A stretch of 64,000 nt of DNA, from contig NZ_JBJDSB010000001.1 of NCBI RefSeq assembly GCF_044987625.1, forward strand, positions 620,001 through 684,000, read 5' to 3'. The notes below the pieces were generated by a model. It saw nothing but the letters and a program-made list of their open reading frames with translations. It was not told the origin of the DNA and did not search any database. Position 1 is the first letter of the stretch, and every line of letters starts with the position of its first letter. This DNA is from Desulfobaculum sp044987625. GTDB lineage: Bacteria > Desulfobacterota > Desulfovibrionia > Desulfovibrionales > Desulfovibrionaceae. The position numbers were made by a program, and so were the translations under genes. Shown here one piece after another: positions 15,657-22,957 of the stretch.

Positions 15657-17380
15657 GTGGCGTCCTCCATCCCGGTGAGCAGCGCCTTGGCCGGGCTGCC
15701 CTCTTCAGGCGCGCTGGACAGGTCCGGAAAGACCTTGGCGACCTCGCGCAGTTCCGAAAGCTGCTCCTTCATGGCGAGCTTGGCGGTGTTTTCGTCGCGC
15801 TCACGCCGGACCCTGCGCACCGCCGCGCGGGAGCGGATGCCCCGCTGCGGGAAGCCCCGGCTCTCCATGAGCCGCCGCAGATTCTCGTCGTGGTCGAAGT
15901 TATCCAGCACCTCGGGCGCAACCGCGGCCAACTGTCCGGCATCCGCGTAGGTCTGCAACACGGTCTGGGCGCGGCCCTCCTTCTGGGCCAGCATCAGCGG
16001 GCTGACGTACTCCGCATGCAGCCGCCGCCCCACCAGCTCCGGCGGCGGTGCGGGCAGTTCCCCGCGCCGTTCCAAGAGCCTGTGGAGCCTGTCAAACAAC
16101 CTGCCGAAGTTTTCCTGCTGTTGATTGACGAGCAGCGGCCCCAGCAGGAACATGCGCTCGCTGGCAAGCTCCGCCACCTCCCGCGCGGTGGGCGTAGCCC
16201 CGGCGCTGCTGCGGGAGCGGATAGTCAGGAACAGGTCCACAAAGAACGCCGCGTCGATGTCCTTTCGCGTGGCCTGCATAAGCTCCCACGAAAAGCGCGG
16301 ATCGCCGCCAACGGACAGCGGGCCAAAGTCCGCAAGGCTGTTGCCCTCGGCGCGGCGGTAGTAGTTCATGGCCCGCGGCTCAAAGGAGAAACGGCCCACA
16401 AACCCGTCGTCCGGCACCAGATAGGGCGGAGCAACGGCCAACTGACCCGCCTCAAGAATGAGGCGCTTCATCTCGTTGAGCATCTTCACGTCGGCAAGGG
16501 CTTCCGTACCCGGACTGGTGGAATAAGCGGTGCCCGGCAGGCGGTGGTAGCGGGCGACGATGTAGGGCAATTCCTCATAGCCGCCTGTGGACACGATGTT
16601 CCGGGAGCCAAGCTCCAGATATACCGACGCAAAGGGCAGCGCCCCTCCGGCAGTGCCCGGCGCTCCCCCACCGCGCGGAAACACCGCATGCAGGAAGTCG
16701 AACCGCTCGCCCTGCCGCCGCACCTCCTGCGCCGCGCGGCGCACAGTGTCCGGCATATTGTCCAGCCCCCAGCGCGACGCCGCATCCCGCGCAGTCAGGG
16801 TGAAGCGGCGAAACACCGTATCCACCACGCCCTGCGCGTTTTCCTCGATGAACACTTCAGACAGGGGCAGCGCCTTAAAGCGCACGCCGCCGTCTGCGCC
16901 CTCGTCCAAATACATGCACTGCCAGCCGAAGAGACCGGACTGGTGATAGGCCAGCGCCTGCTCGCGGTAGAAGCCGCCCTCGGCAAGCGCCGCGTAAAAG
17001 GCGTCCTCCACATCCTGCAGCCATGTCCGCACGTCCGGACGGTCCGCAACATCGGGGTCGTCCAGCTCCAGCGAAAACCACCGCTGCGCCGGGGAGCACG
17101 CGCCGGAGAGCATGCCCGCGGCAAAGACTCCCGCCGCGCGCGTTGCCGTGGCGTCCACGATTTCTGGGCGGCGACGGATTTGCGGTTCACTGCCGGAAAA
17201 GCCCGCGTACTCCGGCCCCATAAAGGTGGCGACGTCCTCCCACACGGGGTCGAAGGGCTGGCGCGCCTGCCGCGCGGCGTCAAAACGCCGCAGCACTTCC
17301 CGCGCTGTTTCGCGCTGTGCGTTGCCGCGTTCTGGTGCGCCCTGGGGCGGGGCGGAGCGCGCGTTGCGTTGTGTCTGCAT
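15653..17380 (-). CDS. Portal (head-tail connector) protein
   Basis: A 575-residue podoviral portal of the T7 Gp8 type. Typical segments are RFDAARQARQPFDPVWEDVATFM near the start (wing), PAQRWFSLEL, EDAFYAALAEGGFYREQALAYHQSGLFG, and IVARYHRLPGTAYSTSPG followed by DVKMLNEMKR and the VAPPYLVPDDG stretch. Dodecamers form the DNA channel at one capsid vertex and anchor the terminase. The ATG at 17380 is preferred over a GTG six bases earlier because GGGG lies just upstream. Confidence 0.9.
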   Translation of the reverse strand: MQTQRNARSAPPQGAPERGNAQRETAREVLRRFDAARQARQPFDPVWEDVATFMGPEYAGFSGSEPQIRRRPEIVDATATRAAGVFAAGMLSGACSPAQRWFSLELDDPDVADRPDVRTWLQDVEDAFYAALAEGGFYREQALAYHQSGLFGWQCMYLDEGADGGVRFKALPLSEVFIEENAQGVVDTVFRRFTLTARDAASRWGLDNMPDTVRRAAQEVRRQGERFDFLHAVFPRGGGAPGTAGGALPFASVYLELGSRNIVSTGGYEELPYIVARYHRLPGTAYSTSPGTEALADVKMLNEMKRLILEAGQLAVAPPYLVPDDGFVGRFSFEPRAMNYYRRAEGNSLADFGPLSVGGDPRFSWELMQATRKDIDAAFFVDLFLTIRSRSSAGATPTAREVAELASERMFLLGPLLVNQQQENFGRLFDRLHRLLERRGELPAPPPELVGRRLHAEYVSPLMLAQKEGRAQTVLQTYADAGQLAAVAPEVLDNFDHDENLRRLMESRGFPQRGIRSRAAVRRVRRERDENTAKLAMKEQLSELREVAKVFPDLSSAPEEGSPAKALLTGMEDAT

Positions 17381-17382
17381 GG

Positions 17383-17604
17383 TCACCCCAGCGTGGTTTT
17401 GCGCACCCGCGCGGACGAGCTGTCACCCGTTGCGCTGGTGGCGATTGTGGATGCCGAAGCGCGCCTGCGGCGCTCTGCCTCGCGCCGCCGTGCGGCCTCA
17501 AGGCGCTTTTGCGCCTCCAGTTCCGCGGTGTCCGGCTCCTCCGGTGGCGGGGGCGGTGGCGGCAGGTCCGGTTTGGACGGTTTGGAAAAAATCACTCCAC
17601 CCAT
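17383..17604 (-). CDS. Small proline-rich phage protein
   Basis: A 73-residue protein. The N-terminus MGGVIFSKPSKP leads to a proline run (PPPPPPPEEP), then a charged helix EAQKRLEAARRREAERRRR and a Ser/Thr-rich tail. Small proteins of this build occur between terminase and portal in many podoviruses, with no assigned function. It ends at the portal start. Confidence 0.65.
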   Translation of the reverse strand: MGGVIFSKPSKPDLPPPPPPPEEPDTAELEAQKRLEAARRREAERRRRASASTIATSATGDSSSARVRKTTLG

Positions 17605-17642
17605 GCTGCGTTCCTCCTTGTGCTGTCGTGGTGATGCCCGCC

Positions 17643-19175
17643 TCAGCAGGCGTGGGTCTGCATGGCGCTCTGCATGCCGCTTTCGCCAACCTCGGCGTAG
17701 CGCTGGCGCATGCCGCCCCCCCGTACGGGGTGGGCAAAAGTCAGGGCCAGCGCGTCGGCAAGGTCGGGGCTGCGCAGGCCGCGCCGTTTCATGTCATCCT
17801 TGGACTCCAAAACAAGCCGCCCGGAACTGTCATAGGAGTACGACGGGGCCACGATGTCCGCGTGCAGGGCGTCATCGTCGGGAATGTCCGCCTGCGCGGC
17901 GTCCCCCAGCCACTGCCGCATCAAGCCCCACATCTCCGCGCGTCTGTTGGCGTAGCGCTCCGGCCTGTTGGCCCGGCTGCCAAAATTCACTGCGCTGACG
18001 CGGCCACTCAGGCCCATCTCGCGCAGGCGGTCCACCACCCCGGCGCCCAGCCCGCCAGCATCCACAAACAGCCGCGCCACATAGGGACGTTCACTTTCAA
18101 GGATGCGTACGCACTCCCCGGCCACCTGCATGGTGTCGCGCCGCACCAGCCGCCGCTGCCCAAAGGCCAAACGCCCCTGCCGGAACATCACGCCCGTGGC
18201 GTCATTGCCAAAGCGGGCGGGGTCTACGCCGCACACCACAGGGCCGCACCCTGCCGCGTCCGCCTTGCGCGCCCGCATCACCACCTCCGGGGCAATAAAC
18301 GGCTCTACACCGGTAAAGCTAAACGCCTCCGCCGCCGTGGCCGGATACTCGCGCCGAAACAGCACCGCATCGCGCAGTTCCGCAATTTTGTTGCGCCGCC
18401 AGACGATTTGCTCCATGTCCAGCCCATGGGCGGCGCGGTACTGCTGTTCCTCGTCAGTGGGCACAAAGTCTTCGGGCACCTCGCGGCGGTATTCCGGTTG
18501 CCAAAACCACGGGATAAACACCGCCATAAACGGCGATTCCCCAGCCTCGGCCCGCTGCCACTCCTGATGGAAAAAATCGCCCATGCCATTGGCTGTGGAC
18601 TCAAGCACCACCTCGGTGCCTTCGGCATCGGGCACGGTCTGGAGCATGCCAGCGGCGTGTTCGGCGGCGTTCTTCCAAAACGCCACCTCGGACCCGTGCA
18701 GATACTGGATGGTCTGGGAGCGGCCCGCGCCGCGTGCACCAGCCGTTGCCACGCGGTAGCCGGAATCAAGGCGGGGGAACTGCAGTTCACGCGAGTTGTC
18801 GTGCCCAAGGACGGGGCGTACTGCTGCGGGGCAATGGTCGTAGTAGCGTTTGACCATACCCAGCAGTCCGCGCGCGGCTTCCATCTCGTGCGCCATAACC
18901 AGCGCGTGGCAGCCGCGGGCGTGCGTCACCCGCCAAAAATACCGGGCCGCAACATAGGTGGAGCACCCCTGCTGTCGTCCTTTCAGAATCAGTGCCCGCA
19001 CCCGCCCCGCGCTGTGGCGCTGGTCCTCAAGCCGCGCATGGAGGGTGCGCTGGGCCTTATTGAGCCGCAGGGGCGTCAGCCCGTCGCTCTTGGTCCGCAC
19101 CCACAGACACCGCTCTGCGTAGTGCGGAAAGTCCGTTTTCAGGCGCCTGCGTATATTGCGTTCACGTTCTGTCAT
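17643..19175 (-). CDS. Large terminase subunit
   Basis: A 510-residue packaging motor with ATPase and nuclease domains. The Walker A-like motif LKGRQQGCST lies at residues 64-73. A stretch EVVLESTANGMGDFFHQEW marks the ATPase-nuclease coupling region. The nuclease domain starts near residue 315 with CGVDPARFGNDATG, followed by FVDAGGLGAGVVDRL and the acidic DLADALALTFA end. All motifs look intact, so the protein may be active. It overlaps terS by 4 bases. In a headful-packaging system it would also cut the DNA at the end of each fill. Confidence 0.92.
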   Translation of the reverse strand: MTERERNIRRRLKTDFPHYAERCLWVRTKSDGLTPLRLNKAQRTLHARLEDQRHSAGRVRALILKGRQQGCSTYVAARYFWRVTHARGCHALVMAHEMEAARGLLGMVKRYYDHCPAAVRPVLGHDNSRELQFPRLDSGYRVATAGARGAGRSQTIQYLHGSEVAFWKNAAEHAAGMLQTVPDAEGTEVVLESTANGMGDFFHQEWQRAEAGESPFMAVFIPWFWQPEYRREVPEDFVPTDEEQQYRAAHGLDMEQIVWRRNKIAELRDAVLFRREYPATAAEAFSFTGVEPFIAPEVVMRARKADAAGCGPVVCGVDPARFGNDATGVMFRQGRLAFGQRRLVRRDTMQVAGECVRILESERPYVARLFVDAGGLGAGVVDRLREMGLSGRVSAVNFGSRANRPERYANRRAEMWGLMRQWLGDAAQADIPDDDALHADIVAPSYSYDSSGRLVLESKDDMKRRGLRSPDLADALALTFAHPVRGGGMRQRYAEVGESGMQSAMQTHAC

Positions 19176-19591
19176 TCCAGTTCTTCCAGCCGCTGTTCAT
19201 GTGTGCCGCCGGTCCGTGCCGGGTCGGCCTTGTCCGAAAACATCTGCAAATACTTGCCAAGCAGGCTCAGCGCTCTGTTGGCGTTGGAGGCGTCAAAACG
19301 GTACTCGCCTCCCTCTACCGCGCTGCGCCCTGCCGGCGCCGGGGCGGCCTGCATGCACCGCTCCGCCACTTCCTTCAGGCGCGCCGTCACCCACTGGCGC
19401 GTCACCGCGTCGTGCATGCGCGCGTCCTCCTGCATGGTGGTCACGGCCTGCGACACCCCAGAATGCCGCAGCAGACGCTTGCCCGTGGCGGATGCTGTAC
19501 GCTCCGCATACCCGGCCTGCACGGCGGCCTGCTCCTCGTCCCCCAGCACGGCGTACGCCGCTGCAAAACGCTCCTGCCGCTTTGTGAGCAT
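19172..19591 (-). CDS. Small terminase subunit
   Basis: A 139-residue DNA-recognition subunit. The N-terminal HTH-like part LTKRQERFAAAYAVLGDEEQAAVQAGY, then ASATGKRLLRHSGVSQAV, is the usual terminase-small (Terminase_2/XtmA) pattern. A C-terminal NRALSLLGKYLQMF oligomerisation/TerL-contact segment follows. GAGGGAG precedes the ATG. It is the first gene of the packaging block. Confidence 0.88.
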   Translation of the reverse strand: MLTKRQERFAAAYAVLGDEEQAAVQAGYAERTASATGKRLLRHSGVSQAVTTMQEDARMHDAVTRQWVTARLKEVAERCMQAAPAPAGRSAVEGGEYRFDASNANRALSLLGKYLQMFSDKADPARTGGTHEQRLEELE

Positions 19592-19937
19592 TGTTCTCCC
19601 TCATTCTTTCGTTTCCTCCGAATTTCCCGCCTGATGGGGTTTTCCTTGCCTGCCCCACTTGCAGCGCGCCGGAAAATCATCCATACTGAAAGTGCCTGGG
19701 ACACAGGCGAGATGTGACGATCTTGAGAATGAACACAAGCAGTACGCGACGTCCCCGCCGTTCGGCTCTGCCGTCTCGGGGGGAGCACGCAGGGGGTAGC
19801 TCCCCATTACAAAAAAGTGCGTTCTGGATTACGTCATCCGCGGTGCTCCCGGGCTTTTTCATGCCCGTGGTCAGCCTGCGCGAATGCTCCGCCTTTTTCC
19901 CGCCGTATCAGGCCCTTTCAACGTTCCAGTTCTTCTG
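19592..19937. other. Stretch between terS and the zinc-ribbon gene, no firm gene
   Basis: About 346 bases. Two short minus-strand frames (19677-19862, 61 codons; 19601-19807, 68 codons) lack ribosome sites and family resemblance. It could hold the packaging site or the late promoter for the structural operon; neither is evident. Confidence 0.4.
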
Positions 19938-20174
19938 CTAGCACCTTCGTTCATCGGGGTGGGGCACATGTGCCATGTGGCACCACAAACCTAAATTTTC
20001 CGCCGCGGTATCAATGGCGGCGGCGCGCTCCTCATCAGCGAGCGTGCACATGCGTTCCTCCGTGCGGAACACGCGCTCGCACACGCGGCAGATTCGGATG
20101 CGAAACATCAGGTCATTGCCACAGTGTCTGGTCCGCAGCACCCGGGTCTTTCCTGCACAATCAGGGCAATACAT
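19938..20174 (-). CDS. NrdR/Ogr-like zinc-ribbon protein
   Basis: A 78-residue protein. Cys3/Cys6 and Cys29/Cys32 form a zinc ribbon of the NrdR N-terminal type (MYCPDC, then RIRICRVCERVFRTEE). The rest (DEERAAAIDTAAENLGLW) is helical. Phage Ogr/Delta activators are small zinc-binding proteins that switch on late genes, so a role in activating the structural operon is possible but not shown. AAGGAG lies six bases before the ATG. Confidence 0.65.
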   Translation of the reverse strand: MYCPDCAGKTRVLRTRHCGNDLMFRIRICRVCERVFRTEERMCTLADEERAAAIDTAAENLGLWCHMAHVPHPDERRC

Positions 20175-20193
20175 GGCGTATCTCCTTGCCGCG

Positions 20194-20625
20194 CTAGTAG
20201 GCGCGGGTAATGGTCAAATGAAACGTCTCCTCCCCAATGGCCCGCGTCAGCGCCGCCAGCGCCCGGCGCGATGCCAGCACACCACGCGCCCCGCCAACAC
20301 GGCCCACCCGCTCACCGGGCACAATGCATCCCGCCGTATCCGACGCGGTATTCCCCGCATGAAAGACAATCCCGGTACGCCCCGGCACGTCCTGCACGGC
20401 GTACACACTGCCGAACCGGGCGCTGTGGCGCCTGCGGCACAGGTACTGCCCGACGGGGATGCAGGACCGATTCACCGCGTTGGCGCGCTCCGGCGGCTCC
20501 AATGTGCAGCAGCACAGCCGCTTGTCCACACGCGCCACGCCAAAGGTCCCCTGCGCCGAGGTCTCCACCCGAATGAGCTCCACAACGGGCATGCGCCACA
20601 TTGCGCCGTCATCCCGCTTTGCCAT
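20194..20625 (-). CDS. DUF5675-family phage-associated protein
   Basis: A 143-residue protein. The sequence LIRVETSAQGTFGVARVD, then CCTLEPPERANAVN, SCIPVGQYLC, and the later IVFHAGNTASDTAGCI...GER matches the DUF5675 family, often encoded with phage structural genes and in elements such as GTAs or tailocins; its fold suggests a peptidase-like or structural beta domain, and the function is unknown. A good ribosome site (AGGGAGG) precedes the ATG. Confidence 0.75.
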   Translation of the reverse strand: MAKRDDGAMWRMPVVELIRVETSAQGTFGVARVDKRLCCCTLEPPERANAVNRSCIPVGQYLCRRRHSARFGSVYAVQDVPGRTGIVFHAGNTASDTAGCIVPGERVGRVGGARGVLASRRALAALTRAIGEETFHLTITRAY

Positions 20626-20685
20626 GCTGCCTCCCTGTCTGCGCCACCCGCGGTCCGTGCAGCGCGTATTGTGTCTAAACCGTTG

Positions 20686-21150
20686 TTAGAATCCGCACAC
20701 CGGGTCCGCCCCGGCTGCATCGCCGCCTATGGCGCCACTGGCCCACGGGCACGCCGTCATGACATGCTCTGGCAGGGCATAATTGGCGTCGTCCCCGTCC
20801 TCGTCCTCCGGCATGCGCTCGCGCCACACGGCGCTCCGGGCATGAGCGCGGTTGAGGCGGCACACCAACTGCCGCGCGCCGCGCACCCACACCTGCGGGT
20901 CCGGCATGCTGCCACCAAACGCCGCAAACACCTCCGGCACGGCCAGCGTCAGCACCCCGCCCCCCGCCAGCCGAAGCCGATATGACACCGCTTCGCGCCC
21001 CGAAGCCGGGAGCACCGGCCATTGCCACGCCAATTCATCAGGCTCCGCCGCGCCGCAGCGCCGGACCAGCCCTGCGGCGCACATTTCGTACGCGCCGCCG
21101 GTGCCAGGCACGGGAACAAAGCGTAGCCCCCCTTTTCCATCACCTTGCAT
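20686..21150 (-). CDS. Hypothetical protein, first gene of the leftward phage-like operon
   Basis: Not recognised. 154 residues, Trp- and Cys-containing, with a beta-rich middle (SYRLRLAGGGVLTLAVPEVFAAFGG) and an acidic stretch PEDEDGDDANYALPE. AAGGAGG lies four bases before the ATG. A TAGGC-N7-GCCTA operator sits 13 bases upstream, covering the leader next to the ribosome site, so the gene is probably repressed by whatever binds that palindrome. It may be a small phage protein of the late operon head. Confidence 0.6.
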   Translation of the reverse strand: MQGDGKGGLRFVPVPGTGGAYEMCAAGLVRRCGAAEPDELAWQWPVLPASGREAVSYRLRLAGGGVLTLAVPEVFAAFGGSMPDPQVWVRGARQLVCRLNRAHARSAVWRERMPEDEDGDDANYALPEHVMTACPWASGAIGGDAAGADPVCGF

Positions 21151-21163
21151 ATTGCCTCCTTGC

Positions 21164-21180
21164 TAGGCGCATTTTGCCTA
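21164..21180. promoter_or_regulatory. Operator copy 1, TAGGC-N7-GCCTA
   Basis: TAGGC at 21164-21168 and GCCTA at 21176-21180, spacer GCATTTT. It lies between the ribosome site of the leftward gene and its probable promoter, where a bound dimer would block expression of the leftward operon. The same half-sites and spacing recur at 21207 and 22442. Confidence 0.7.
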
Positions 21181-21206
21181 TCACCAGATACACCACACCC
21201 GCCAAT

Positions 21207-21223
21207 TAGGCGCTTATCGCCTA
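21207..21223. promoter_or_regulatory. Operator copy 2, TAGGC-N7-GCCTA
   Basis: TAGGC at 21207-21211 and GCCTA at 21219-21223, spacer GCTTATC. The centre-to-centre distance to copy 1 is 43 bases, about four helical turns. It abuts the -35 box of the rightward promoter, so it can affect both directions. Confidence 0.7.
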
Positions 21224-21252
21224 TTGCAAGATGGGCGACTTCCTGCATAAAT
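21224..21252 (+). promoter_or_regulatory. Promoter of the rightward HTH gene
   Basis: TTGCAA (21224-21229), a 17-base spacer, then ATAAAT (21247-21252). The predicted RNA start falls on or next to the ATG at 21259, so the message may be leaderless. Operator copy 2 ends immediately before the -35 box. Confidence 0.55.
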
Positions 21253-21258
21253 ACACAT

Positions 21259-21513
21259 ATGCAAGACGCCATCTCCTTTACCCACGCCTTCCTCGACGCC
21301 ATTGAGGACGCCAGAAAGACCCAAGGGCGCACCCATTCCGACATCGCACGGTCCGCTTTTCCGGACCTGCGCGACCCGGTGGGGGCCTATCGAAAAATTC
21401 GCAACTCCGGCCAATCACTCCGTCTGCCGGACGCCTTCCGCCTTGCCAAGGCTGTACATCAGGATTTCCCATCCCTGTGCTGGAAGGCCATGCAGGTCGC
21501 TGGCGTGTCCTAA
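21259..21513 (+). CDS. Small HTH protein, candidate repressor of the phage-like cluster
   Basis: An 84-residue protein. The pattern FLDAIEDARKTQGRTHSDIARSAFP, then VGAYRKIRNSGQSL and LPDAFRLAKAVHQDFPSLCW, looks like a Cro/XRE-type DNA-binding domain with a long turn between helices 2 and 3. There is no sensor or peptidase domain. It is the only rightward gene facing the leftward operon, and flanking operators of one type suggest that it binds them. No ribosome site is seen upstream. DNA binding is inferred from pattern and place. Confidence 0.6.
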   Translation: MQDAISFTHAFLDAIEDARKTQGRTHSDIARSAFPDLRDPVGAYRKIRNSGQSLRLPDAFRLAKAVHQDFPSLCWKAMQVAGVS

Positions 21514-22087
21514 GCTGTGGCGCGCAGCAGGTTTACCACTCCGCTCATCCACTGCCGTCCGCCTGCCGTCTGGCGGAGCCATCCTCACCCACCTGGCAGA
21601 CACCGGACCGCCGCGCTTTTCATTCGCCGCCGCGCTCCTGCCCGCTGTATTCACTCTCCACAGTGCCGGGCCGCCACCTTTTCTGTGACGCATCATGCAC
21701 CGGCAGCGACGACACCCACACAATAGATAACGCTATAGCCTCCGCAAAACGCATTTTTCTTTCCACACTCCCTCCACCATACAGCGCCGCCCCACTCACG
21801 CCGCACGGTCCCCGTTCTCTGCGCTCCTTATGTACAACGCCTACTCCATGCTATTCTCCAGCCATACACTGGGGACAGAACGCAGCGCAGGCGCTAGGCA
21901 TAACAAAGAAAAAATAGTAAAGGGTAGAAAAAGCCCCATATGAACTCAAATTTGCAATTTTACAAGTAAATTTATATTTATAGCTCGACTGGTATAGAAC
22001 AGTGCGTTAGCCATTGCCATCACAACAGAGCAAGGACGTTGCCACAGCAACGCGTATCAGTCGAACAACTGTCCATATGGAGTTTGT
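21514..22087. other. Non-coding stretch with an AT-rich island
   Basis: 574 bases without a supported gene. From about 21900 to 22000 the base composition drops to very low GC (for example TTTGCAATTTTACAAG and AATTTATATTTATAG), unlike the flanks. A single operator half-site (TAGGC, 21895-21899) lies at its edge. It may be a promoter region, a replication or packaging remnant, or acquired DNA. Confidence 0.5.
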
Positions 22088-22426
22088 ATGTGTACCGCAT
22101 CTTCACCCACCTCAACCGATCCCATCACGTCCCTCTTCGAGATTGCCGACGCATTGCGCTATCTGCATGACACCTTGGGCACCGCCCCCGCCGACGGTGG
22201 CGGGCATCCTGGCGCCGCCGTCATCGCCGGCATGCTGAGCGACCGCGCTTCCACCATTGCCTCCACCCTGTGGGATATTGAGGAAGCCCCGGCAACAGAG
22301 GGAAAAACCAGCCAACCCTGTGCCACCCCCAGCCGCGGCACCATACTGCGCCCGCGCCCTACAGCCGGTAAACGATTGCCCACAGGCACGCACCGCTCGC
22401 GGTCTTCTCGCCACTTCAGCGCCTAA
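22088..22426 (+). CDS. Hypothetical phage-cluster protein
   Basis: 112 residues, not recognised. The N-terminal half is helical (SLFEIADALRYLHDTLG, then AAVIAGMLSDRASTIASTLWDIEEA) and the C-terminal third is basic and disordered-looking. GGAG five bases before the ATG gives good support. It lies between the AT-rich island and the third operator, in the orientation of the HTH gene, so it probably belongs to the same early/control unit. Confidence 0.55.
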   Translation: MCTASSPTSTDPITSLFEIADALRYLHDTLGTAPADGGGHPGAAVIAGMLSDRASTIASTLWDIEEAPATEGKTSQPCATPSRGTILRPRPTAGKRLPTGTHRSRSSRHFSA

Positions 22427-22433
22427 CCACCCC

Positions 22434-22466
22434 TTGACAGCTAGGCAATTTACGCCTAGCTGTCAA
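22434..22466. promoter_or_regulatory. Operator copy 3 inside a perfect 13-bp palindrome
   Basis: TTGACAGCTAGGC (22434-22446) and GCCTAGCTGTCAA (22454-22466) are exact inverted arms around a 7-base spacer. The core is the same TAGGC-N7-GCCTA element. Each end reads TTGACA, a full -35 consensus, on its own strand, so a bound dimer would cover a promoter. It lies just before the ATG at 22470. Confidence 0.75.
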
Positions 22467-22469
22467 TAC

Positions 22470-22871
22470 ATGAAAACACATATTTTCAGCAGACGCTATT
22501 GCATCTACAGATCATGGGAAGACGCCGAGGCCCTGTGGCTGTGCATTGAGGACAGCCTTCCCTGCGGCGAAACGCGCTCTGAGCGCCGCCCCGCAGAGCG
22601 CTGCCCCCTGTTCCTGCCCAGCCCCTACCCGTGCCCGGACTGCCTCGACTGTTCGCCAACGCCCCCATACCAGACAATGCGCCTCCGCCCCGGCCTTCCG
22701 GCATCGGCTGACGCGCTGGTGTGCCGAGCCTGCGGACGCCGCGCCTCGCGCGTGGAACACGCGGCAGACATGGGGCGCACCCTTGAGGGCACCCCCCTTC
22801 CCCTCATTCTCCACAACACGTTCACGAGGCAGCACAGCCCACACCCCGCCCGGAAACAAGTTTCACATTGA
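22470..22871 (+). CDS. Cysteine-rich hypothetical protein under operator control
   Basis: 133 residues, not recognised. Cysteines group as CPDCLDC (near residue 55) and CRAC (near residue 90), which suggests a zinc-ribbon-like metal site. The N-terminal segment YCIYRSWEDAEALWLCIEDSL is helical and the C-terminus basic. No ribosome site precedes the ATG at 22470. The palindromic operator lies 4 bases upstream of the start. A reading that starts earlier would run through the operator and is unlikely. Confidence 0.55.
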   Translation: MKTHIFSRRYCIYRSWEDAEALWLCIEDSLPCGETRSERRPAERCPLFLPSPYPCPDCLDCSPTPPYQTMRLRPGLPASADALVCRACGRRASRVEHAADMGRTLEGTPLPLILHNTFTRQHSPHPARKQVSH

Positions 22872-22957
22872 TGCATGACGGTGCCCGCGCACCCGTGGTA
22901 CGATGATGAGCCGGAATCCGCCTGCGCGGATGCACCCTTTCTATGGAGTACTGCCCC

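Larger units (their letters stand above)
7807..22871 (-). mobile_element. Short-tailed phage-like structural cluster (defective podovirus or gene-transfer-agent-like)
   Basis: Fourteen tightly packed minus-strand genes run in packaging-to-tail order: terS, terL, a small gene, portal, a Bbp19-like gene, scaffold, capsid, cement, staple, two tail tubes, Gp13-like, two internal virion genes. Three further minus-strand genes precede them, and a control region with an HTH gene and shared operators lies upstream. Head genes resemble Bordetella phage BPP-1 and tail genes resemble T7-like phages. No integrase, replication, lysis or tail-fibre gene is visible between the marC terminator and the GGDEF/EAL gene. 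The boundary on the right is uncertain. Confidence 0.75.

Noticed and set aside
17112..19634. An 840-codon plus-strand open frame across portal, terminase and small terminase genes
   Set aside because: It is the antisense of well-recognised phage genes. High third-position GC leaves antisense frames open, and the product is low-complexity with no start signal.
21477..21917. A 146-codon frame in the phage control region
   Set aside because: Low-complexity Ser/Pro/Cys-rich product without a ribosome site; it runs over the AT-rich transition.
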